Of a DNA stretch of 64,000 nt, positions 43,392 to 52,540 are shown piece after piece. Numbering within the stretch: the stretch's first letter is position 1; every line of letters begins with the position of its first letter. The notes under the pieces are model-generated. The model was not told where the DNA came from. It was given only the letters and a program-made list of their open reading frames with translations, and searched no databases. A program made the translations under genes and the position numbers. Source of the stretch: an uncultured Burkholderiales bacterium (lineage in GTDB: Bacteria; Pseudomonadota; Gammaproteobacteria; Burkholderiales; Burkholderiaceae_C); NCBI GenBank assembly GCA_903896615.1, contig CAITYM010000172.1, positions 1-64,000 on the forward strand. Reading direction: 5' to 3'.

Positions 43392-44216
43392 ATGCATACG
43401 AAATTCAAATTAGTAAGTTTTATAAAATTATTATTCAAACTATTTGTTCTTAGTTTAACGGCTTGCATATTTCATTTTTTAATTCCAACTGTTTACGCGC
43501 AAAATGCCTTGGAAACGGTTCAAAAGTCAAAGACAATCAAGATTGCGATTCCCACAGATTTTCCGCCCTATGGATTCGTTGGAATTGATCTTCAGGCCCA
43601 AGGACTTGATGTAGATATGGCTCAACTGATTGGCCAGAAAATGGGTGTTAAAGTTGAATTGGTCCCCGTTTCAAGCCCTAACCGAGTAGCATACTTACAA
43701 ACTAAAAAGGTTGACCTTGTCATTTCAACTTTGGGAAAGACCGCTGAGCGTGAAAAGGTAATTGACTTTACGCATGCCTACGCACCCTATTACCAAGCTG
43801 TGTTTGCGCCAAAAACACTTCCTATCAAAACATTTGGCGATTTAGCTGGTAAAACGATTGCTGCAACTAGAGGATCACTAGAGGATACAGAACTCACTAA
43901 ACTTGCACCGCCTACAGCTTTAATTAAGAGGTTTGAGGACAATAGTGCAACCGTAGCTGCTTTTGTGGCTGGGCAGGTGCAGGTCGTTGCCACAGGCGCT
44001 TCAGTTGCTGCCACTATGATTCAAAAAAATCCTCAAACTAATGCTGAGTTCAAGCTACTTATTAAAGACTCACCTTGCTTTATAGGAGTTGCAAAAGGGG
44101 AGGACTCACTAAGGGTAAAGGTAAATGAAGTGATAACGGCTGCTCATAAATCCGGAGAATTGGAGAAGCTTTCGCAAAAATGGCTTTCACGTTCAACTGG
44201 CGATTTACCTGATTGA
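43392..44216 (+). CDS. Amino-acid ABC transporter periplasmic binding protein
   Basis: A 274-residue type II binding protein of the polar amino-acid family (SBP_bac_3), with a signal peptide ending near TVYAQNA. The ligand-site segments are IKIAIPTDFPPYGFVG, GLDVDMAQLIGQKMGV and LVISTLGKTAEREKVIDF, then GKTIAATRGS. It is the first gene of a three-gene operon with two permeases. The ligand is likely a polar amino acid or related compound. Confidence 0.92.
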   Translation: MHTKFKLVSFIKLLFKLFVLSLTACIFHFLIPTVYAQNALETVQKSKTIKIAIPTDFPPYGFVGIDLQAQGLDVDMAQLIGQKMGVKVELVPVSSPNRVAYLQTKKVDLVISTLGKTAEREKVIDFTHAYAPYYQAVFAPKTLPIKTFGDLAGKTIAATRGSLEDTELTKLAPPTALIKRFEDNSATVAAFVAGQVQVVATGASVAATMIQKNPQTNAEFKLLIKDSPCFIGVAKGEDSLRVKVNEVITAAHKSGELEKLSQKWLSRSTGDLPD

Positions 44217-44248
44217 TGCTTAAAAAGTAATTTAAAAAATTCACTTTT

Positions 44249-44926
44249 ATGAGCGTACAGTTCGATTTTTTATCGGTTTTATCTGAATGGCCAATTTTAC
44301 TTAGAGGTATTCTTTGGACGATTGGACTGACTACGATTAGCTCAGTTTTAGGTGTTTTTTCGGGTTTGGCGTTTGCTTGGTTGCGTACTCGAAATAAGCT
44401 TTTTTTGAATGGTGTTATAAAGATCTATGTTGAATTAATACGTAATACGCCGTTTATTGTTCAACTCTTTTTTGTTTTTTTTGGCCTACCACAACTCGGT
44501 ATTAGGCTTAGCGCTGAGGAGTCGTCCGTTTTAGCGATGGTTATTAATTTAAGCGCTTATTCAACTGAGATACTTCGTGCAGGTATTGAGTCAACCTCAC
44601 CTGCTCAAATCCAAGCAGGTGAGAGCTTGGGTCTTAGCCCGCTCCAGGTCTTTATGTATATCGTTTTACCGCCTGCTTTATTTAGAGTTTGGCCAGCACT
44701 GGTTGCTCAAATTATTATTGTGATGCTGGGTTCTGCGGTTTGTGGCCAGATCTCGACTGAAGAGTTATCTTATGCAGCTAACTTGATACAAAGTAGAAAT
44801 TTCAGGGCTTTTGAGGCTTTTATGATTGCCGCACTAATTTATCTATGTCTATCAATTTTTGTGCGTTGGTTTTTAAATTTGATTGCTGAAAATTTCATAT
44901 TTAAAGGCTTGATACGCAATGGTTGA
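44249..44926 (+). CDS. Amino-acid ABC transporter permease (HisM/GlnP type)
   Basis: A 225-residue inner-membrane permease with about five membrane segments. The EAA loop for ATPase contact reads AGESLGLSPLQVFMYIVLP, and YVELIRNTPFIVQLFFVFFG is the conserved HisMQ segment. It follows the binding protein by 32 bases and overlaps the second permease by 8 bases. No ATPase gene accompanies it. Confidence 0.92.
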   Translation: MSVQFDFLSVLSEWPILLRGILWTIGLTTISSVLGVFSGLAFAWLRTRNKLFLNGVIKIYVELIRNTPFIVQLFFVFFGLPQLGIRLSAEESSVLAMVINLSAYSTEILRAGIESTSPAQIQAGESLGLSPLQVFMYIVLPPALFRVWPALVAQIIIVMLGSAVCGQISTEELSYAANLIQSRNFRAFEAFMIAALIYLCLSIFVRWFLNLIAENFIFKGLIRNG

Positions 44927-45572
44927 GTTTAGTGTCTGGGATATCAGTCGAAATCTACTTTTTGCTGCGCGATGGACGCTCGTACTATCAGCTATTGCGA
45001 TGTTAGGTGGGGCAACGGTTGCCTTCACCCTTTTGGTATTAAGGCTTGTTAATTATGGTTTAATTAACAAAGCGATAATCATTTTTGTGGAACTGTTTCA
45101 AGGAACGCCACTTTTAATGCAACTCTTTTTATGCTACTTTGGTTTGGCACTGATAGGAGTTGAGACCTCTGTATGGCTATCTGCATCGTTTGCGCTGATC
45201 CTTTATACGGCCGCGTATTTATGCGAAATTTGGATGGGTTGTGTTCGCTCAGTACCAAAGGGGCAATGGTTTGCAGGGCAAAGCCTTGGGTTAACATTCA
45301 CTCAACAATTAAAGTTCATCGTATTTCCACAGGTATACCGTTTAGCAGTTGCGCCGACGGTAGGGTTTTTAGTACAGGTTATCAAGGCTACTGCGCTGAC
45401 TTCAGTGATCGGATTCGTAGAACTTACCAAAGCTGGGACGATGATATCGAATGTTACTTTTAAACCCTTTCTTGTTTTTTCCTTTGTCGCACTTATTTAT
45501 TTTATGATTTGTTTTCCACTGTCTTGGTTTGCTACAAGTCTAGAACTTCGATTTGCAAGAGCAGTCCGCTAA
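44919..45572 (+). CDS. Amino-acid ABC transporter permease (second subunit)
   Basis: A 217-residue HisQ/GlnP-type permease. The family segment is FVELFQGTPLLMQLFLCYFG, and the EAA loop is AGQSLGLTFTQQLKFIVFP. It pairs with the preceding permease in a heterodimeric channel. The next gene is an unrelated MFS 273 bases away, so the operon ends here without its ATP-binding subunit, which must be supplied from elsewhere. Confidence 0.92.
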   Translation: MVEFSVWDISRNLLFAARWTLVLSAIAMLGGATVAFTLLVLRLVNYGLINKAIIIFVELFQGTPLLMQLFLCYFGLALIGVETSVWLSASFALILYTAAYLCEIWMGCVRSVPKGQWFAGQSLGLTFTQQLKFIVFPQVYRLAVAPTVGFLVQVIKATALTSVIGFVELTKAGTMISNVTFKPFLVFSFVALIYFMICFPLSWFATSLELRFARAVR

Positions 45573-45739
45573 ATGTTACTTAACTCTGTCCCTGTAATTA
45601 GCCATCCTAAGTTGCAGTAGGTTACAAATCGGCTGATTCACTTTGTGTTGTATTGATTTGCTTCATGAAGCAGCGATACAATAACAAGTACGTTTAGAAC
45701 TTCTCCATCTAGAGCACTTTGTAACTTAAAGTTTGTTCA

Positions 45740-45757
45740 CCCTGTTAAATAACAGGG
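45740..45757. repeat. 7-bp hairpin between permease and MFS genes
   Basis: CCCTGTT and AACAGGG pair around an AAAT loop in the 273-base gap. No T-run follows, so it may be a weak terminator for the ABC operon or an operator for the downstream MFS gene. Confidence 0.4.
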
Positions 45758-45845
45758 GTCTAATCAACGGATCCAATCTTAATTTCCCTTCAAAGCTAAA
45801 TATTTAAAAGAGTCTATTATTCCTACGTTTATCAAAAATTTAAGC

Positions 45846-47222
45846 ATGATGGCAGTCCCACTGATTGTGGCAACGTCTTTTTTTATGGAAAATTTGGACG
45901 GTACTATCATTGCCACAGCCTTACCCCAGATTGCGGATTCTTTGGGGGTTAATGCGGTTGATATGAGTGCTGGCTTAACCGCGTACTTGGTAACAATTGC
46001 TATCTTCATACCAGTGAGTGGATGGGTAGCTGATCGCTTTGGTTCTCAGTTGGTTTTTGGCTCAGCCATTGCTGTCTTCACGCTTTCATCAATTCTTTGT
46101 GGATTTTGTACCAGTTACCAGCAATTTATCTTGGCCAGGATGCTTCAAGGGCTGGGTGGTGCGCTTATGGTTCCAGTGGGTAGGTTGGTCGTGTTGCGAA
46201 CGACTCCCAAGCACGAGCTTATTAAAACCGTTGCTTTTATTACGTGGCCGGGATTGGTTGCCCCAATTATTGGGCCACCACTGGGAGGATTTATAACCAG
46301 TTATTTTACGTGGCGCTGGATATTTTTTTTAAACGTTCCTTTGGGCATAATTGGACTTTACTGTGTCAGAAGATACATTCAAAATCAGGTTTCAGACATC
46401 AAAAAACCTTTGGACTGGATTGGGTTTCTATTGATTGGTGGGTGTTTGGCCACTATGCTGATTGGACTCGAGAAAATTGGACAAGAACAAATTAATACTG
46501 ATTCATTTGGTTATTGTTTGCTTAGTCTTTTGCTCGGAGTATTGGCTTACGCGCACTGTATGCGTACCGAGCATCCGTTATTGGATTTTTCAATTCTGAA
46601 GATTCAAACATTCTCTACGACGTTCTTTTATGGTTCCATGAATCGCGCTTTGATTGGTGTTACACCTTTTTTGGCGCCTCTTATGTTTCAAGTTGCTTTT
46701 GGTTATTCTTCCTTTGTATCAGGACTTTTGTTCCTGGGGGCGGCTTTAGGAAATTTGGGACTTAAACCTTTGACATCCTCGATTCTCAAGAAGTTTGGAT
46801 TTCGTAACGTTCTAATTTATAACGGTATGATTTGCGCCTTGGCTGCGGTTTTATGTGCAAGTCTAAGCGCCCAAGCAAGTGTTTGGGTCATCACACTTGT
46901 CATGATTGTCTATGGGTTAAGTCGCTCAATGCAGTTTACTTGTTTTCAGGTCATGGCATTTGTAGATGTTCCCGAAAATAAAATGAGTGCTGCAAATACT
47001 CTATTTAGTACAGTATCTCAATTGTGTTTTGGCGTAGGTATTGCGCTTGGGGCATTAGTGGTGCACACCACCATGTTTTTGGATAAACACGATAAAGCAA
47101 CGCAGTCGGATTTTTCACTGGCTTTTGTGGCCGTTGGGGTCGCAATATTTGTTTTCCTGATTGGTTATCTAAAACTAAAACCAGATGCGGGTGCGCATGT
47201 GAGTATGCACGGGAAATCTTGA
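45846..47222 (+). CDS. DHA2-family MFS efflux transporter (EmrB/QacA type)
   Basis: A 458-residue multi-helix drug:H+ antiporter-like protein. Family motifs are NLDGTIIATALPQIADSLGV in helix 1, GWVADRFGSQLVFG in loop 2-3, RMLQGLGGALMVPVGRLV in helix 4 and GPPLGGFI in helix 5 (antiporter motif). No EmrA-type partner is adjacent. The substrate is unknown. A single-gene unit between the ABC operon and the BKACE gene. Confidence 0.88.
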   Translation: MMAVPLIVATSFFMENLDGTIIATALPQIADSLGVNAVDMSAGLTAYLVTIAIFIPVSGWVADRFGSQLVFGSAIAVFTLSSILCGFCTSYQQFILARMLQGLGGALMVPVGRLVVLRTTPKHELIKTVAFITWPGLVAPIIGPPLGGFITSYFTWRWIFFLNVPLGIIGLYCVRRYIQNQVSDIKKPLDWIGFLLIGGCLATMLIGLEKIGQEQINTDSFGYCLLSLLLGVLAYAHCMRTEHPLLDFSILKIQTFSTTFFYGSMNRALIGVTPFLAPLMFQVAFGYSSFVSGLLFLGAALGNLGLKPLTSSILKKFGFRNVLIYNGMICALAAVLCASLSAQASVWVITLVMIVYGLSRSMQFTCFQVMAFVDVPENKMSAANTLFSTVSQLCFGVGIALGALVVHTTMFLDKHDKATQSDFSLAFVAVGVAIFVFLIGYLKLKPDAGAHVSMHGKS

Positions 47223-47330
47223 TGGTTTAATGAGCGTATGTCAATACGGCGTTTCTTGGATTGCCTACAGCGTTGACCAATGTAGAATTTACCACTATTT
47301 AATAGACGATGAGTGAGGATACTTCCCCCA

Positions 47331-48203
47331 ATGACTAAAACAATCCTAACATGTGCTGTAACTGGTAATCTAACCAAACCGGAGATGACGCCTTACTTGC
47401 CCATCACTCCAAAGCAAATTGCTGACTCCTGTTTAGGTGCAGCAGATGCGGGCGCAGCAGTCGTACATATTCATGTTCGAGATCCATTGACGGGTAAGCC
47501 ATCAATGGAGATAGATCATTATGCAGAGGTGATGCATTTGATCAAGGCTCAAAATAAAGAACTGATCATTAACCTCACAACCGGTCCAGGTGGTCGTTTT
47601 GTTCCTTCCGAGGATGATCCCAAAGTTTTTGCTCCAGGGACAACTCTTTGCCATCCTTTAAAGCGTGTTGAGCATATCGCTAAGTTAAGGCCCGATATTT
47701 CTACTCTTGACCTAAATACTATGAATTCTGGTCCTGATGTAGTTATCAATACCCCAAATAATGTAAGAAAGATGGCCAAGGTCATTCGAGACGCAGGGGT
47801 TATGCCTGAGATCGAGATATTTGATACTGGAGATTTAAATTTAGCAAAAGATTTGATCAAGGAAGGCGCGCTTGATGGGCCTGGTCTATTTACTTTTGTG
47901 ATGGGCGTTAAATACGGACTTAATACGGATCCTGCAACACTTTTATACTTGCGTGATCAATTACCTCTGGGCGCTAAATGGGCTGCTTTCGGTATTGGTC
48001 GGGCAGAGTTTCCGATTGTTGCTCAGTCCTGGCTTCTCGGTGGGCATGTTCGTGTAGGAATGGAGGACAATATATTTTTGGAAAAAGGTGTACTGTGCCA
48101 GACAAACGCGCAGCTTGTGGAGCGAGCACACCGCATCGTTAAGGATTTAGGCGGGGAACTCGCGAGTTCAAATGAAGCCCGTAATTTACTGGGCCTGAGC
48201 TAA
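47331..48203 (+). CDS. BKACE-family beta-keto acid cleavage enzyme (DUF849)
   Basis: A 290-residue Zn-dependent TIM-barrel enzyme that cleaves beta-keto acids with acetyl-CoA (founding member Kce, 3-keto-5-aminohexanoate cleavage enzyme). Typical segments are KTILTCAVTGNLTKPEMTPY at the N-terminus, AGAAVVHIHVRDPLTGKPS with the Zn-binding HxH, and GGHVRVGMEDN near the end. The ATG at 47331 is preferred over a GTG at 47313 because it fits the family N-terminus and has GAGG upstream. The actual beta-keto acid substrate cannot be inferred. Confidence 0.9.
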   Translation: MTKTILTCAVTGNLTKPEMTPYLPITPKQIADSCLGAADAGAAVVHIHVRDPLTGKPSMEIDHYAEVMHLIKAQNKELIINLTTGPGGRFVPSEDDPKVFAPGTTLCHPLKRVEHIAKLRPDISTLDLNTMNSGPDVVINTPNNVRKMAKVIRDAGVMPEIEIFDTGDLNLAKDLIKEGALDGPGLFTFVMGVKYGLNTDPATLLYLRDQLPLGAKWAAFGIGRAEFPIVAQSWLLGGHVRVGMEDNIFLEKGVLCQTNAQLVERAHRIVKDLGGELASSNEARNLLGLS

Positions 48204-48211
48204 TTCGCTTT

Positions 48212-48388
48212 TCAGTTGTTTTTTGGGTTTTTAATGACGCAAAAGAGAACTGCTGGAATACTTACAAAGGGTGGGTAAATGAGTCCAAGAGCTAACCACT
48301 CACCAAATGAATCTCCGTTTTTGTTAGCATACCAAGCGCAAAATGCACCAGAGGCTGCTGTGAGCACCATATAAATCATGAGTTCCAT
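48212..48388 (-). CDS. 58-aa two-helix membrane protein
   Basis: A small gene with ATG at 48386-48388, preceded by AGGA at good spacing, and stop at 48212-48214. The protein starts MELMIYMVLTAASGAFCAWY and continues YANKNGDSFGEWLALGLI before ending FCVIKNPKNN. Two hydrophobic helices (about 3-20 and 31-52) flank a short polar loop, giving a hairpin in the membrane. The family is not recognised. The good ribosome-binding site and clean frame argue that it is expressed. It ends 8 bases from the BKACE stop on the other strand. Confidence 0.65.
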   Translation of the reverse strand: MELMIYMVLTAASGAFCAWYANKNGDSFGEWLALGLIYPPFVSIPAVLFCVIKNPKNN

Positions 48389-48603
48389 AGTTTTTCCTAA
48401 GAGGGTCGAGTGAAATATTGAAATTCAACCTAAGTCTTACACTGAAAAACTTTGAATTAAATTGCAAACGCAATTTGCAAATATTTTTATACGTTTATAT
48501 CTAAATGCCCTTGGATAGTACTCGGTTTTAATACCTTATTTGAAGTACTTACCCCTATAGATCGATTAATTAAGTATTTATTTCAAACTTCAACTTAAAT
48601 CGG

Positions 48604-49068
48604 CTAATGAATTAGGCTGCAGTCCTGTGTTTCAGATGTATGAAACATAGGCCGATTGGTCGTAAGTTTGTTTGTAGTAGTGTTCAACTCAAATCGGTTT
48701 AAAAAGGGTAGGCCCCTAAATTCAAATCGAATGAGATCATACTTTACATAATAGATGGATACTAAGTTATACGGTTTGACTCCTAAGTCACTGCCGTCCT
48801 TTTTGGAGCCAACAAAGACCCATCCATCGTAGAAAAGGAATGCATTTTTCCCGCATTGCCATAGTCGTCCAATACCTTTACCTTCTTTGATTATTTTTTG
48901 AAACTTCTCCTTATTTTCATCCGTAATCAGAAAATACGCGGTCCTATCAACCTCGTGTGCATCGTAGTATTGACTTAGTTCTTGTGCAAGACTTAGTGGG
49001 GTGCTGCCTAAGTACGCAATCCAAAGTGCCCAATAAATGATGATAAAAAATCTTGGGCCTTTAAGCAT
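48604..49068 (-). CDS. Secreted protein of unknown function
   Basis: A 154-residue protein with a signal peptide (FFIIIYWALWIAYLGS, cleavage near SLAQE). The mature part is beta-rich with two Cys (WQCGKNAF and QDCSLIH) that may be disulfide bonded. I do not recognise a family. It is 42 bases downstream of the TRAP large permease on the same strand, so it may be in that operon's tail. Confidence 0.65.
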   Translation of the reverse strand: MLKGPRFFIIIYWALWIAYLGSTPLSLAQELSQYYDAHEVDRTAYFLITDENKEKFQKIIKEGKGIGRLWQCGKNAFLFYDGWVFVGSKKDGSDLGVKPYNLVSIYYVKYDLIRFEFRGLPFLNRFELNTTTNKLTTNRPMFHTSETQDCSLIH

Positions 49069-49110
49069 TTGAAATCGATGAAATATTTCAATAAAGGCAG
49101 CTCGCCTGTG

Positions 49111-50475
49111 TTAGCTAGTCCTTGAAGTCGCAGCACCAAAAAAATAATCAGGCATTGAGAGCACTAGATTAGGGAATACGCATAAAAGGAAAACCGCGAA
49201 CATAATTAGAAAAACAAATGGGAGTGTTCCCCAGACCACCTCTTTAAGGGGGATATCAGGTGCAATGTTATTGATTACAAAGATGTTTAGTCCAACAGGT
49301 GGATGAATCAGTCCCATCTCCATAATTACTGACATTACAACGCCAAACCAAATCAAATCAAATCCTTGCGCTCTAAGGGGCGGTAATATGATGGGTGCGG
49401 TCATTAAAATGATACTTACCGGGGGCAGGAAGAATCCAAGGATGACAACTAAGGCAGAAATGGCCATGAACAGCGTCCATTTCGATAGGTGAAGATCAAC
49501 CACCCACTCGGCTGCACTCTGGCTTATGTGCAGGTAACTCATTACGTAAGAGTACAAAAGTGACATCCCGATGATCATCATCAGCATAGTGGCTTCGGAG
49601 AGGGTGCTCGTAAAGATGGGTTTCAGATCCGAAAATTTATAGGCCCCGTATACGACTGCGATCAGTATCAGAGCAAGTATGGCTCCAAGTCCCGCCGTTT
49701 CCGATGGTGTTGCAAACCCTCCGTACAACGCCAACATGACTCCCAGGAGAAGGGTTAAAAAAGGAAGTACTTTTGGAAGTGCCGCAAACTTTTCTTTAAG
49801 GGTGTAATGATCTACTTGAAGTATCCTGGCGCGCTCCCCTCCTTGATCGGCAACCGCTTGTGCTTCTCCGACCTCACTACGGTACTTAAACATACCGTAT
49901 AGGGCGAACAACACTACTAGTAAAAGTCCAGGCACTATGCCGGCTAGGAAAAGTCTTCCAAGAGACTGCTCCGCAGCTACAGCAAATAAGATGAGGGTAA
50001 TTGATGGGGGTAGTAATATACCGAGAGTGCCGCCCGCCGCAACAAGACCTGCACAAAGCCTGGCTGAATAGCCGCGTTGGCGCATCTCAGGGATCGCTGA
50101 GCTCCCAATTGCTGAGCAAGTAGCTGCGCTAGAGCCGGCCATAGCAGCAAAAAGCCCGCATGCTATCGTAACTGCAATTCCAAGTCCGCCCGGCACTTTG
50201 GATAGCCAGATGTGAAGTGCGGAGTACAAATCCTTACCAGCGCGCGACTTGCCAATAGCAGCCCCTTTGAGTATAAATAAAGGAATAGTAAGTAGCGTAA
50301 TGCTGGCCATTTCTTCGTAAACATTTTGAGCAACAGTATCTAAGGAGGCATGGGGCATGAAAAAATACATGAACACTGACGCTACAGAGCCCAATGCAAA
50401 TGCAATAGGCATCCCAGAGAATAATACTGTAAGAGTTGCGAGACCGAAAAGTAGTCCAATTTGAAGGGTAGTCAT
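49111..50475 (-). CDS. dctM: TRAP transporter large permease (DctM)
   Basis: A 454-residue, 12-helix TRAP transporter channel subunit. Typical segments are FSGMPIAFALGSVA near the start, LTIPLFILKGAAIGKS, and GGTLGILLPPSITLILFAV. The start is set at the ATG 50475 (MTTLQIGLLFG), just after the DctQ stop, rather than an upstream TTG (50493). With DctQ and DctP it imports a carboxylate driven by a Na+ or H+ gradient. Confidence 0.92.
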   Translation of the reverse strand: MTTLQIGLLFGLATLTVLFSGMPIAFALGSVASVFMYFFMPHASLDTVAQNVYEEMASITLLTIPLFILKGAAIGKSRAGKDLYSALHIWLSKVPGGLGIAVTIACGLFAAMAGSSAATCSAIGSSAIPEMRQRGYSARLCAGLVAAGGTLGILLPPSITLILFAVAAEQSLGRLFLAGIVPGLLLVVLFALYGMFKYRSEVGEAQAVADQGGERARILQVDHYTLKEKFAALPKVLPFLTLLLGVMLALYGGFATPSETAGLGAILALILIAVVYGAYKFSDLKPIFTSTLSEATMLMMIIGMSLLYSYVMSYLHISQSAAEWVVDLHLSKWTLFMAISALVVILGFFLPPVSIILMTAPIILPPLRAQGFDLIWFGVVMSVIMEMGLIHPPVGLNIFVINNIAPDIPLKEVVWGTLPFVFLIMFAVFLLCVFPNLVLSMPDYFFGAATSRTS

Positions 50476-50476
50476 A

Positions 50477-50995
50477 TTAAAAAATACTGCCAACAGGTGA
50501 ATGGGGCTTGAGCATCTTCGCAGTTGCAGTCAGGATTTGAAGAACCAGCACTAATGCAAGAAGAGATGTACCAACTGCCATGCAACTGTAGGGAATCCAA
50601 AGAGGTGCGCCAAAGGCAGACCCAGAGATTTGGTGATCCTCAATTGCCTCCAACAAGAGGGTCCAGGACTTCCACGTGAAGAATGTGCAAAATAAAAAAG
50701 AGAGAACATCACTTATCAATCTTCTTGCGTTATCGATCCGAGGACTCAAAATCGCAGCAAGAGCTTGAATTCCAATATGGCCCCTTGAGTATTGAACCCA
50801 GGCACAAGATAGGAAAGTTGCACCCACCAATAAAAAGATAGTTACCTCGTCCTGCCAATCACTTGGGATCTTGAAGAGATACCTTGCTGTTGCTTCCCAA
50901 GAGAGAATGCAACCCGCAATTGCTATGGCGATAGTGCTTAAGAGCACGATTAGCTTATTAAGCGCAACGATCAACGAGTCAAGTACTTTGAGCAT
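50477..50995 (-). CDS. dctQ: TRAP transporter small permease (DctQ)
   Basis: A 172-residue four-helix small subunit. WEATARYLFKIPSDWQDEVT is the characteristic loop between helices 1 and 2. I use the ATG at 50995 (MLKVLDSLIVAL) because DctQ proteins start just before this helix; an in-frame TTG 15 codons upstream is unlikely. It lies between dctP and dctM and is cotranscribed. Confidence 0.9.
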   Translation of the reverse strand: MLKVLDSLIVALNKLIVLLSTIAIAIAGCILSWEATARYLFKIPSDWQDEVTIFLLVGATFLSCAWVQYSRGHIGIQALAAILSPRIDNARRLISDVLSFLFCTFFTWKSWTLLLEAIEDHQISGSAFGAPLWIPYSCMAVGTSLLALVLVLQILTATAKMLKPHSPVGSIF

Positions 50996-51087
50996 GGGAT
51001 GGGATAAACAAAATAGTTGTGCACTAAGGGATGTGCGCAACTAAAGTGCGCAACTTAGACACAGGAAAAAGGGCGGGTGATCGCAGC

Positions 51088-52119
51088 TTAGCTTACGGCT
51101 TGTGCGAGTTTTAGGAAACGATCACATTCAGTGCTGCGGGCCGAGAAGTCGCTCCAAGCAGTTTCCTGGGCTACCTTCTTCCACTTGGCAATGATTGCAT
51201 CGTCCATGTCAAATACTTTTGCATTAGTTGACTTGTAAACATTGGCAACTTCCCTGTCATCTGCTTTTGCCTGAGCTGTCGCAAAGCTCTCAAGCTCCAA
51301 TCCAACCTCGTCAATTGCCTTTTGTTGAGAACTGCTGAGGGAGTCATAGACTCCTTTTGACATGAGAAGCGGCTCAAACATATACCAAAAACTCTTGCCG
51401 CGTCCAGTTGTCAACGCCTTTGAAATCTCCTCTAGTCTGAAGGAAATGAGGCTTGTTGAGGAGGTGACGGCAGCGTCTAAGGAGCCTGTCTGCATTGCTG
51501 GGTATATCTCATTGGAGGGTACGCTGGAGATGATTCCACCAGCTCCTTTGAGCATAAGATCCATTTCGCGACTACCGCCGCGAATTTTCAAGCCCTTCAC
51601 ATCATCGGGATTAACGATGGGAGTAGAGCGGCTTACAACGCCGCCGGCTTGCCAGATCCAAGTCACAATTTTCACGCCCTTGGCCTCTAGTAATTTAGTG
51701 AGTTCTCGACCTATTTCTGCTTTTTTCCAAGCAAAACCTTGTTCATAGGAAGTAACCATGCAAGGCATAAGGCCAATGTTAACTTCTTGCACTTCCCCAC
51801 CTGCATAGGCAAGAGGATAAAGTGTTAAATCAAGCGCCGATTTACGAAGTGCAGAGAATTGAGCCACTGTTTTCATAAGTGAGGAGCCCGGATAGATCTC
51901 AAACTTCAATTCACCCTTGGTCTTTTTCTCGACATCTTGAGCAAATTTCCGAGTTAAGCGGTCTCTGAAATCCCCTTTGTCTAGCGTTCCGCCAGGGAAC
52001 TGATGAGATATTTTTAGAATTTTAGGATCTGCTGCAAATGCGCTCTGATCAGCTGAAAAAAGCACTCCTGCTGAAGTGGCTCCGGCCATTGATTTAAGTA
52101 TTGTTCTGCGGTTGATCAT
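51088..52119 (-). CDS. dctP: TRAP transporter substrate-binding protein (DctP)
   Basis: A 343-residue periplasmic receptor with a probable twin-arginine signal (NRRTILKSMAGATSAGVLF). The family core VKGLKIRGGSREMDLMLKG contains the arginine that binds the ligand carboxylate, followed by NEIYPAMQTGSLDAAVTSS. It is the first gene of the dctPQM operon. The bound ligand is an organic acid; which one is not visible. Confidence 0.92.
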   Translation of the reverse strand: MINRRTILKSMAGATSAGVLFSADQSAFAADPKILKISHQFPGGTLDKGDFRDRLTRKFAQDVEKKTKGELKFEIYPGSSLMKTVAQFSALRKSALDLTLYPLAYAGGEVQEVNIGLMPCMVTSYEQGFAWKKAEIGRELTKLLEAKGVKIVTWIWQAGGVVSRSTPIVNPDDVKGLKIRGGSREMDLMLKGAGGIISSVPSNEIYPAMQTGSLDAAVTSSTSLISFRLEEISKALTTGRGKSFWYMFEPLLMSKGVYDSLSSSQQKAIDEVGLELESFATAQAKADDREVANVYKSTNAKVFDMDDAIIAKWKKVAQETAWSDFSARSTECDRFLKLAQAVS

Positions 52120-52256
52120 TTTTTAAATCTCGTTATATTAGTCAACTGACTTTTGATTAAACGGTTCTATTGTATTCCAGGGAGAATCAATTATTCGGGT
52201 CTTAAGATAGGCTAGTTTGCATTCAAACTTAATGAAAGCAGTATGGGTTAAAACCC

Positions 52257-52466
52257 TTAATTCCTTAAGGGTATTAGCAATGATCTCAGGTCATTATGGT
52301 CAATTTCAAACATCAGTTTGAGTAATTCGCCAAGCTCCCCGTTTGGAAACCCTTCTCGTGCAAACCATGCTAAGTAGTTTCCCGGCAAGTCACATAAAAG
52401 CCGATCTTTGTACTTCCCGTAGGGCATGCGCAGGTTCACAAGTTTGTCTATTGAATCGGCTTGCAT
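52257..52466 (-). CDS. DUF3820-family small protein
   Basis: A 69-residue protein of the DUF3820 family, recognised by NLRMPYGKYKDRLLCDLPG and YLAWFAREGFPNGELGELL. The family is widespread and functionally undefined. I choose the ATG at 52466 (MQADSIDKL); upstream in-frame non-ATG starts would add residues foreign to the family. It sits alone between the TRAP operon and a ModA-like gene on the same strand. Confidence 0.78.
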   Translation of the reverse strand: MQADSIDKLVNLRMPYGKYKDRLLCDLPGNYLAWFAREGFPNGELGELLKLMFEIDHNDLRSLLIPLRN

Positions 52467-52540
52467 GGATGGAATTTTAAGCTTAGCTTGGGGAAGCACG
52501 CAGTACTCATAGCGGCAAATTATTTTGCACAACAATTAAA

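Noticed and set aside
43151..43468. A 105-residue frame on the minus strand upstream of and overlapping the ABC binding-protein gene
   Set aside because: AT-driven composition, no ribosome-binding site, overlaps the start and promoter of a certain gene; no recognisable motif.
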